This document shows, piece by piece, positions 15,076-21,543 of a stretch of DNA of 21,543 bases. Numbering within the stretch: the stretch's first letter is position 1; the number at the start of each line of letters is the position of its first letter. The stretch spans positions 1 through 21,543 of the forward strand of contig CAYQAJ010000057.1 in assembly GCA_964415245.1 (NCBI GenBank), given 5' to 3'. The position numbers and the translations under genes were made by a program. This DNA is from CAYQAJ01 sp964415245 (GTDB lineage: Bacteria > Planctomycetota > Planctomycetia > Pirellulales > Pirellulaceae). The notes beneath the pieces were generated by a model. That model worked only from the letters and a program-made list of their open reading frames with translations. It did no database searches and had not been told where the DNA came from.

Positions 15076-16584
15076 ATGTCACGTGACTCCGGCAATCGCA
15101 ATCGACCGGTCGCTTCGCGCTCGGAGTCCCGCACTTCGTTTTCCCCGTTCGTTCTTTCCCGCCGCCAACTATTGCAGCAGAGCACCCTGGGAGTGGGGAG
15201 CCTGGCCCTGGCTTGGCTATTGCAGCAAGACGGGCTGCTGGCCGAACCGACGAGGCCCGAGCTCACGCCGCGTAACTACGATCTCTTGCCGAAGCAGCCG
15301 CCTGACCCGCCCCAGACGCGGGCCATGATCTCGATGTTCATGCAGGGGGGACCCTCACACCTCGACCTGTGCGATCGCAAGCCCGAGTTGGAGAAGCTGC
15401 ACATGCAGAACTTCCCCGGCCAGATCAAGTACGACAACGCGGCCGAGTCGTCGGCCAAGGTGTTCTACGGACCGTGGAAATGGTCGCAGCACGGCCAGTG
15501 CGGCATGGAGCTCAGCGAGCTGCTGCCCCATCTGGGGCGCGTTGCCGACGACATCACGCTCATTCGCTCGATGCGGACCGGCGTGAACAACCACGGACAG
15601 TCGATCTACAGCCTGCACAACGGGCGGATCACCGGCGGCCGCCCCGTGTTGGGCTCGTGGCTGACCTACGCCCTCGGTTCGGAAAGCCAGGACTTGCCGG
15701 CGTTCGTGGTGCTGACCGATCCGGGCGGGCTGCCGGTGCTGGGGACCGATTGCTGGTCGAATGGCTGGCTGCCCTCGCTGTTTCAGGGAACGGTGGTCCG
15801 CCCCCGCGAGCCGCGCATCCTGAACCTCGACCCGCCCCCGCGGTTGGACGGACTGCCGCAAGAGCGCTATCTGGCATTCCTGCACGAGATCAACGAGCGC
15901 CACGCCGCCGAGCATCCGGGCGAATCGGACCTGTCGGCCCGGATCGCTTCGTACGAGCTGGCCGCGCGGATGCAAACCGCCGCTAAGGAGGCGCTCGACC
16001 TTTCGCAAGAGACGGCCGCCACCAAGCGGGCCTATGGTTTGGAGGACGACGCCACGCGCGAGTTCGGCTCGCGGTGCCTGATCGCGCGGCGGCTGGTCGA
16101 GCGGGGCGTGCGGTTCGTGCAACTTTACACCGCCACGCAGCAGTGGGACCACCACGGAGGCATCGTCACTGCGTTACCGGCCGCCTGCAAAAAGATCGAC
16201 CAGCCGGCCGCCGCGCTGGTGGCCGACTTGAAGCAGCGCGGGCTATTGGAAACGACGCTCGTCCACTGGGGCGGCGAAATGGGGCGACTGCCCGTCGTTC
16301 AGAACGAGGCCAACATCGGCCGCGACCACAACACGTTCGGCTTCAGCAGTTGGCTGGCCGGCGGAGGCATCAAGGGCGGCTGCATTCACGGCGAAACCGA
16401 CGAGTTCGGCCACCACGCCGTCAAGGACATCGTGCACCACTACGATCTACACGCCACGCTGCTCTACCTGTTCGGGCTGGATGCCGAGAATCTCACCTTC
16501 CAGCGCCCTGGCGGCGCCGCCTCGCTGCTCGACGGCCAAGGAGGCCGCGTCGTGAGCGAGATTCTGACAAACCCACCGGCGTGA
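15076..16584 (+). CDS. DUF1501 family protein with Tat signal
   Basis: An exported protein of the alkaline-phosphatase/sulfatase-like superfamily, always found next to DUF1549/DUF1553 proteins in planctomycetes; the reaction is unknown. The ATG at 15076 has GAGGG seven bases upstream. A twin-arginine motif SRRQLL (Arg29, Arg30) precedes the hydrophobic GVGSLALAWLL, so export is folded, possibly with a metal. Core motifs are MFMQGGPSHLDLCDRKPELE, RSMRTGVNNHGQSIYSLHNG, GLPVLGTDCW, RFVQLY, QQWDHHGG, WGGEMGRLP, GRDHNTFGFSSWLAGGGIKG and DEFGHHAVKDIVHHYDLHAT; the Asp and His residues in these motifs would be the metal ligands by analogy. The length of 502 residues is typical. It follows the cytochrome gene on the same strand. 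Confidence 0.95.
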   Translation: MSRDSGNRNRPVASRSESRTSFSPFVLSRRQLLQQSTLGVGSLALAWLLQQDGLLAEPTRPELTPRNYDLLPKQPPDPPQTRAMISMFMQGGPSHLDLCDRKPELEKLHMQNFPGQIKYDNAAESSAKVFYGPWKWSQHGQCGMELSELLPHLGRVADDITLIRSMRTGVNNHGQSIYSLHNGRITGGRPVLGSWLTYALGSESQDLPAFVVLTDPGGLPVLGTDCWSNGWLPSLFQGTVVRPREPRILNLDPPPRLDGLPQERYLAFLHEINERHAAEHPGESDLSARIASYELAARMQTAAKEALDLSQETAATKRAYGLEDDATREFGSRCLIARRLVERGVRFVQLYTATQQWDHHGGIVTALPAACKKIDQPAAALVADLKQRGLLETTLVHWGGEMGRLPVVQNEANIGRDHNTFGFSSWLAGGGIKGGCIHGETDEFGHHAVKDIVHHYDLHATLLYLFGLDAENLTFQRPGGAASLLDGQGGRVVSEILTNPPA

Positions 16585-16651
16585 GCCGTGCCGTGCGATC
16601 GGCGCAAGCCGTGCGATGCGCCGTACTGCGCGACAGGCCGTGCCGTGCGAT
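16585..16651 (+). repeat. 15-bp direct repeat GCCGTGCCGTGCGAT
   Basis: Exact copies lie at 16585-16599 and 16637-16651, with a shorter copy (GCCGTGCGAT) at 16608-16617. A 7-bp stem CGGCGCA (16600-16606) and TGCGCCG (16617-16623) sits between them. The first copy follows directly after the DUF1501 stop codon. Confidence 0.65.
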
Positions 16652-16824
16652 GGGCAACAGCGAAAGCGGAGAGGAAAGATTCCACTGGCCGCCCGCTATT
16701 CTTCGCGCTCTTTGCATCTCAGCGGTACCGATTGGCCTGGGACGTCGGACCGGCCATCGGCGTACCGGAAATTCGCTCCTCGTTCTGTCCACTCCATGTT
16801 CCACTCAGCTCCCTAGCCCATCGA

Positions 16825-16907
16825 TGGTGCGCCAAAGTTGCTTGCGCGCACCAGGAATCCCATGCTGGGGGCCCCACCACGGTGCGCGCTCGCCTTTCGG
16901 CGCACCG
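16825..16907. repeat. Pair of hairpins with the shared stem GGTGCGC
   Basis: The first has perfect 8-bp arms TGGTGCGC (16825-16832) and GCGCACCA (16846-16853). The second has perfect 8-bp arms CGGTGCGC (16880-16887) and GCGCACCG (16900-16907). They share seven stem bases but have unrelated 13- and 12-base loops. A GGGGCCCC palindrome (16868-16875) lies between them. The layout resembles a bacterial REP-type twin palindrome. Confidence 0.6.
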
Positions 16908-16926
16908 CAGCGAAGAGCCATTCGTA

Positions 16927-16982
16927 AGTGCAGAATGCAGAATGCAGAGTGCAGAAGTCGGAAATCGGAAATCGGAAATCGG
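16927..16982 (+). repeat. Eight 7-bp tandem units of two types
   Basis: Eight heptamers run in exact 7-base register: four of the form ARTGCAG (16927-16954) and then four of the form AARTCGG (16955-16982). The second type reappears as two copies at 17029-17042. The switch of unit without loss of register is notable. Confidence 0.8.
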
Positions 16983-17094
16983 ACCATCGCATCGGAACCC
17001 GAAGCGTAAGCGAGAGGGGGCGGCTGGTAAGTCGGAAGTCGGATCACGGTTCGGTCCCTTTGGGCTTTTCGCATCTTCGCGGTGTTTCCCGTCC

Positions 17095-17160
17095 GGCTGA
17101 CGGCTGATCGCTGACTGCTGACAGCTTCCCGTATTCTGCACTCCGTACTCTGCATTTGCT
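17095..17160 (+). repeat. Further heptamer arrays, partly the reverse of the upstream units
   Basis: Four units close to NGCTGAC run from 17095 to 17122. Four more run from 17133 to 17160, including ATTCTGC and ACTCTGC, which are the reverse complements of GCAGAAT and GCAGAGT in the upstream array. The two array sets could therefore pair as a long imperfect inverted repeat about 200 bases across. Confidence 0.7.
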
Positions 17161-17993
17161 CGATCCCTTCTTCCGCATTGTACCGACCACTCGTGACAAC
17201 GTCAACACGACTTGTTAAGTAATTTGGGGTCGTGCCCCGGCGAGACATCGGCGCATGCCGCCGCGTCAGGGTGTGCCGCGGGCGCCTGCGCGATTCCCGG
17301 GTCGGCACGTATGCGAAGAATCCAGCGGTACAGAGAGGTTAACTATCCGTTTGTACGTGCCTCGGCTCGGCGACAAGTACGCAACGCGCGTCGGAGTGTC
17401 GAACCGACGCAGGATGCGTTCGCACCGTTGCTGGCACAGGATACGCCCACATGTGTCGCGAGTGTTCGGAAAGCGCCCTGGCCAGGATTTCGCCGTCTTC
17501 GACATGATGGCACTGCCGCAGAGGTGGTTGTCACGTCTGCGAGTTGGCGTCCAACCGAAGTCGCGGAAGTTTGTGCAACCTCCTGCAGGAAGACAAACTG
17601 CGAACTGCGGGAGGTCGATTTGACCGCTGAAGTCCTTGATCGGGTGAGTACTCCTCGTGCCGAACGCTTTTCATTACGATGCGTGCGAGCGTTTTTAGCT
17701 GCTGCCAAGACTTCAGGGAATTGCATTTTTCCGCGTCCTGCTTGGTAGCCCCTTATCGATCCGAACAGTTTCGAACTCGCGCGTCGAGTGATCGGGAAAA
17801 GTCGCGCCGGCTGATAACCAGCGCGTGATTCTTCCAAAGCTAGGGAGAACCAACCCGCCGGATCGCGGTGGCGCGCGACATGCTTCGCTCAGAACGGCGC
17901 CGCTTCAGAGTTTCGGCCTGACAACGAGCAGTGCCGCCTCGCCACGTCTTCTGTGACTGGAATCGTCGCGCCATCGGCGGTACCCTGGCCTGC

Positions 17994-18569
17994 ATGAGCG
18001 ATGTGACGCGAATCCTGTCCCAAATCGAATCGGGCGATCCGTCGGCTGCGGAGCAGCTCTTGCCACTGGTGTACGACGAGCTGCGAAAGTTGGCCGCCGC
18101 CAAGCTCGCAGGCGAGAAGCCGGGACAGACGTTGCAAGCGACGGCGCTGGTGCACGAGGCGTATGTGCGGCTCGTAGGACAGAGCGGCGGGACGTCCTGG
18201 GACGGCCGCGGGCACTTTTTCGCCGCCGCGGCCGAGGCGATGCGCCGAATTCTCATCGACCAGGCGCGCCGCAAACAGAGCGAGCGCCACGGCGGCGGCC
18301 GGAAACGTCACGATGTCGAATATGTCGAGATCGCAGCATCGGCTCGATCGTTGGAGGTGTTAGCGCTCGACGAAGCGCTGGAGCGGTTCGAGCGGATCGA
18401 CGCGATCAAGGCCCGCCTGGTCAAGCTACGCTACTTCACCGGCCTCACAATACCCCAGGCAGCCGAAGCTTTGGGCATCTCGACAAATACGGCCGATCGC
18501 TGGTGGTCGTTCGCTCGGGCATGGCTGCACGCCGAGCTCAAGCGAGGGGAGGCGGAGTCGGACGGCTGA
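17994..18569 (+). CDS. ECF-type RNA polymerase sigma factor (planctomycete group)
   Basis: Predicted to direct RNA polymerase to a set of promoters. The ATG at 17994 gives 191 residues, the usual size; 21 further in-frame codons upstream are not domain-like. Region 2 spans about residues 20-95 with LLPLVYDELRKLAAAKLAGE, QTLQATALVHEAYVRL and GHFFAAAAEAMRRILIDQAR followed by RK. Region 4 spans about 125-185 with LDEALERFE, VKLRYFTGLTIPQAAEALGI, and STNTADRWWSFARAWL, a helix-turn-helix. There is no region 3 and no anti-sigma gene nearby. The motif set fits the planctomycete ECF group (TIGR02999-like), which is typically encoded next to a Ser/Thr kinase, exactly as here, 92 bases away. I infer that the kinase controls it or acts in the same pathway. 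No clear ribosome site was seen. Confidence 0.92.
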   Translation: MSDVTRILSQIESGDPSAAEQLLPLVYDELRKLAAAKLAGEKPGQTLQATALVHEAYVRLVGQSGGTSWDGRGHFFAAAAEAMRRILIDQARRKQSERHGGGRKRHDVEYVEIAASARSLEVLALDEALERFERIDAIKARLVKLRYFTGLTIPQAAEALGISTNTADRWWSFARAWLHAELKRGEAESDG

Positions 18570-18661
18570 CAAGTTTTTTGGTGAAACCGCGCGATTCGTG
18601 GGGTTATATGCATGGCGAATTCGCATTGTAGGTGGACGGCAACTGTAATGGACGGGCCACC

Positions 18662-21543
18662 ATGACTGAAAACGCCCAAGACGCCGAAGCCATCTTTGCG
18701 GCCGCCCTCGAGAGGGATTCGCTGCAGGAACGGGCCGCCTATGTCGCAGGGGCCTGTGCGGGGAATGCCGAGTTGCTGCTGCGCGTCCGCGAGCTGCTGG
18801 GTTGTCACGATGAGTCACAGGGCCCGCTCGACAGGCCCGCACCCGGCCTCGCCGCCGTGGCCACCCTCGACGAGCCCATGCAGGAATGCGTGGGCATGGA
18901 GATTGGTCCCTACAAGCTGTTGCAGCAATTGGGCGAAGGGGGCATGGGCACGGTGTTCCTGGCCCAGCAGTCCAAGCCGGTCGAGCGGATGGTGGCTTTG
19001 AAGCTCATCAAGCCGGGTATGGACTCGCGGCAGGTAATCGCCCGGTTCGAGGCCGAGCGGCAAGCCCTGGCTCTAATGGACCACCCCAACATTGCGCGGG
19101 TGCTCGACGGCGGCACGACCGAAAGCGGTCGACCCTACTTCGTGATGGAGCTGGTCAAAGCGATACCCATCACCAAATACTGCGATCAGTACCGCCTTTC
19201 GCCGCGCCAGCGGCTAGAGCTGTTCTTGCCCATCTGTCACGCCATACAGCACGCCCATCAGAAGGGAATTATCCACCGCGACGTCAAGCCGTCCAACGTC
19301 ATGGTCAGCCTCTACGACGGCAATCCGGTACCCAAAGTAATCGACTTCGGCGTGGCCAAGGCGACCGGCTCGCGACTCACCGACCGAACGCTTTTCACGG
19401 CGATCGGCGCTGTCGTGGGCACGTTCGAGTACATGTCGCCCGAGCAGGCCGAGCTAAACCAGCTCGACGTCGACACGCGGTCCGACATCTACTCACTCGG
19501 TGTGCTCTTGTACGAGCTGCTGACGGGCACGACGCCTTTGGAACAACAGCGGCTGAGGGAAATGTCGCTATTGGAACTGCTGCGGGCCATCCGCGAGGAG
19601 GACCCTCCCCGCCCCAGCACTCGGGTGAGCACGCTCAATGCCAAAAACCAGTCCACGATCGCCACTAGCCACAGGACCGATCCCCGCAGGCTGAGCTTGG
19701 CACTCCGCGGCGAGCTTGACTGGATCGTGATGAAAGCGTTGGAAAAGGACCGCAACCGGAGATACGAGTCGGCCAATGCATTCGCCGCCGATGTGCAGCG
19801 CTACCTGGCGGACGAGCCGGTGCTGGCCTGCCCGCCGTCGAGGGCCTACCGGCTGCGGAAGTTCACGCGGCGACACAAACGCCTGCTGGCGACATCCGCA
19901 GTGCTCACGCTGGCGCTTTTGGTTGCGGTGGGCGCGATTGCCGGCAGTCTCGGATCGATGGCCCGTGACAGGGCGACGCAGCAGGCGGTAATGGAAGGGC
20001 GAATCAGCCAAGCGCTCAATGAAATTGAAAAGTGCTATCAGCGCGGCAATACGGACGAGGCGCTGCAAACGGTCAAGCGGGCCGAAGCGCTGCTGGCCAG
20101 CGGCCGAGGAAGTCCTCAACTCCAGCAGCGTGTTGACCGTTGGCGGAACGATCTGGAAATGGTTTTGCGACTGGACGATATTCGCCTTCGGAGCAGAATT
20201 GACGTCAAGTCAGAAAGAACAACGTCTGATATTAGTTTTGACGCGGAACGAGCGATTGCCGACTACGTTGAAGCCTTCCGCCAATATGGTATCGACGTGG
20301 ACTCACTCCCGCCCGCTGCGGTCGCCACGCTCATCGCCGAGCGTCCCATCTGGCAGGAGCTGGTCGTTGCTCTTGAAAACTGGGCGCACCTTGCCGAGAT
20401 GTCAGAAACACAGCACTACCGCTGGATCGAACCTCTACGCGAGTCGGCCCGCCTGGCCGATACCGACGATCTTCGGAATCGGCTCCGACAGGTGCTGGCC
20501 CTTCCCCAGGAGCAGTGGATGCAGCGCAGGGACTCGCTTCTTGAACTCGCCGACGAAATGACCCGGCAGGGCGCTCCGCCCGATACGTTGTTGCAGATGG
20601 CAAGAGTGCTGCCAGGGGAGAGGAGAAACTTCCTCAGGTTGGCACAGGCGCGATATCCCGGCGACTTTTGGATCAACTTCGAACTCGCCCGAAAACACGC
20701 CTATTTCAAGGAGTGGGACGAGGTAATTCGATTTCTTACGGCAGCGTTGGCTGTCCGCCCGCGGAACGCCGTCGTGCATTGGCACCTTGCGGGCGCCTTG
20801 CACAATAAGGGTGCTGAAAAGGAGGCCCTGGACACGATTCGCAAATCGCAGGAGCTCCTTTTGGAGGCCGATCCCCAAAACGCATCCGCCTACGAACAGT
20901 ATGCGGAATGGTATGCCCAACGGAATTACTTCGACGAGGCGGTGAGAGAGTTTGAAAAAGCTCTGGCGGCGCGGCCCGATGACAGAAACCTCTTTTTCCG
21001 CTTGGCCGCAGCGCATCTGGGTTCTGGTGCCCCGGATCGCTCTCGCGAGATCTGTCGTACGATGGTGAGTCGTTTCGGCATCTCTCTCGACACTTACCCA
21101 ACTGCTTCGACTGGTCCGACTACGTTGGCCTGTTTGATGCTGACGGAGGATGTGAAGAGCACCGAGCGCTTAAAGTTGGTACCGCTCGCGGAAGTCGAGG
21201 CCGCCCAGGAGACGCCCGAAAGCTATTCCCTGGATAAGAGCCAAACGCTGCCTGGCGGCGGGTTCTTGACCAGTACGCGCAAACTGCGCATCGCCTATGA
21301 AAGCTCCTGGCGCGTGCGGCGCCTCGGGGCGGTCCTCTATTGCGCAGGGCGATATGAGCGGGCGGCGGAAGTCCTGGGAGAACTGGATCGAGTCAGCATG
21401 CTTCGAGGCTCGGACAACCTGTACCTCACGATCGCACTTCACCGACTGGGACGACCCGATGAAGCCAGAAAGTATCTCGACAAGGCCAATAAATGGATCG
21501 AGCAAGCCGACGATGCTCCACGACCCATGGGATGGTGGGACTG
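18662..21543 (+). CDS. Membrane Ser/Thr protein kinase with C-terminal TPR-like region (gene cut by window end)
   Basis: Predicted Hanks-type kinase anchored in the inner membrane; the first 960 codons are visible and no stop is reached. After an N-terminal segment of about 80 residues typical of planctomycete sigma-linked kinases come GEGGMGTVFLAQ (ATP loop), Lys114 in VALKLI, HRDVKPSN (His205, Asp207), DFGVAKA (Asp228) and YMSPEQA, so all key catalytic residues are present. A membrane segment (about 408-432, ATSAVLTLALLVAVGAIAG) follows basic residues. The outer part (about 440-960) is helical; residues about 668-795 look like TPR repeats, with AVVHWHLAGALHNKG and NASAYEQYAEWYAQRN. A sensing or binding role for this region is likely but not shown. 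It lies 92 bases after the ECF gene on the same strand. Confidence 0.92.
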   Translation, partial: MTENAQDAEAIFAAALERDSLQERAAYVAGACAGNAELLLRVRELLGCHDESQGPLDRPAPGLAAVATLDEPMQECVGMEIGPYKLLQQLGEGGMGTVFLAQQSKPVERMVALKLIKPGMDSRQVIARFEAERQALALMDHPNIARVLDGGTTESGRPYFVMELVKAIPITKYCDQYRLSPRQRLELFLPICHAIQHAHQKGIIHRDVKPSNVMVSLYDGNPVPKVIDFGVAKATGSRLTDRTLFTAIGAVVGTFEYMSPEQAELNQLDVDTRSDIYSLGVLLYELLTGTTPLEQQRLREMSLLELLRAIREEDPPRPSTRVSTLNAKNQSTIATSHRTDPRRLSLALRGELDWIVMKALEKDRNRRYESANAFAADVQRYLADEPVLACPPSRAYRLRKFTRRHKRLLATSAVLTLALLVAVGAIAGSLGSMARDRATQQAVMEGRISQALNEIEKCYQRGNTDEALQTVKRAEALLASGRGSPQLQQRVDRWRNDLEMVLRLDDIRLRSRIDVKSERTTSDISFDAERAIADYVEAFRQYGIDVDSLPPAAVATLIAERPIWQELVVALENWAHLAEMSETQHYRWIEPLRESARLADTDDLRNRLRQVLALPQEQWMQRRDSLLELADEMTRQGAPPDTLLQMARVLPGERRNFLRLAQARYPGDFWINFELARKHAYFKEWDEVIRFLTAALAVRPRNAVVHWHLAGALHNKGAEKEALDTIRKSQELLLEADPQNASAYEQYAEWYAQRNYFDEAVREFEKALAARPDDRNLFFRLAAAHLGSGAPDRSREICRTMVSRFGISLDTYPTASTGPTTLACLMLTEDVKSTERLKLVPLAEVEAAQETPESYSLDKSQTLPGGGFLTSTRKLRIAYESSWRVRRLGAVLYCAGRYERAAEVLGELDRVSMLRGSDNLYLTIALHRLGRPDEARKYLDKANKWIEQADDAPRPMGWWD

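Larger units (their letters stand above)
16585..17993. other. Repeat-rich non-coding stretch of about 1.4 kb
   Basis: No protein family is recognisable in any frame, although several 100-180 codon open frames exist on both strands; they overlap one another and some contain the tandem repeats. The stretch begins with a 15-bp direct repeat and holds two related hairpins and several heptamer arrays (listed separately). The segment at 16996-17019 carries a string AACCCGAAGCGTAAGCGAGA that I recall as common between planctomycete genes. Bases 17170-17990 show no repeat or RNA gene that I can identify; signals for the sigma factor gene must lie at their end. Confidence 0.6.

Noticed and set aside
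16588..17100. Open frame of 170 codons after the DUF1501 gene
   Set aside because: It runs through hairpins and the 7-bp repeats, so the frame stays open because the repeats contain no stop; no protein family is recognisable.
17212..17748. Open frame of 178 codons in the gap before the sigma factor gene
   Set aside because: No recognisable motif, no ribosome site, and overlapping open frames on the same and opposite strands of similar length; not supported as a gene.
17755..17800. Bases resembling a tRNA T-arm (TTTCGAACTC)
   Set aside because: No matching acceptor, D or anticodon stems around it; single short resemblance only.

Overview
The window looks like a piece of a planctomycete chromosome, most likely from the Pirellulales/Lacipirellula side of the phylum. 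The evidence is the gene content: a PSCyt1/DUF1549/DUF1553 cytochrome protein next to a DUF1501 protein, a fragment of a DUF1552 protein, a planctomycete-type ECF sigma factor paired with a membrane Ser/Thr kinase, high GC, mostly weak Shine-Dalgarno signals, and large intergenic spaces with 7-bp-period repeats. No rRNA, tRNA or CRISPR array was seen.

Layout. 1-748: no gene recognised. 749-4792: a stand-alone NRPS-like enzyme (adenylation, carrier and thioesterase domains, no condensation domain) followed closely on the same strand by a PAPS-type sulfotransferase. 4811-5023: antisense tail of a DUF1552 gene (remnant). 5118-6536: MscS-type mechanosensitive channel. 6732-6902: decayed IS256-type transposase fragment with two in-frame TAG stops. 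6927-8045 (minus) and 8351-9376 (plus): a divergent pair made of a FemAB/CelD-like GNAT acyltransferase and a protein built from two tandem copies of a four-cysteine domain. 9497-9592: possible integrase tail remnant. 9628-10608 (minus): secreted alpha/beta-hydrolase. 10829-11008: C-terminal half of another alpha/beta-hydrolase, directly ahead of an unrecognised 316-residue protein (11025-11975). 12268-16584: the PSCyt/DUF1549/DUF1553 plus DUF1501 pair. 16585-17993: about 1.4 kb of non-coding, repeat-rich DNA. 17994-21543: ECF sigma factor and its probable partner kinase, whose gene runs off the window end.

How the genes may work together. The NRPS-like enzyme, the sulfotransferase, the GNAT acyltransferase and the double four-cysteine protein lie within 8.6 kb and could form a small-molecule tailoring locus. 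That is inference: the channel gene and gene debris lie between them, and they are not one transcript. The DUF1553/DUF1501 pair is a standard planctomycete exported module of unknown substrate. The sigma factor and kinase form a standard planctomycete signalling pair. The stretch from 4.8 to 11.0 kb holds four separate gene remnants, which marks it as a zone of past insertion and deletion.
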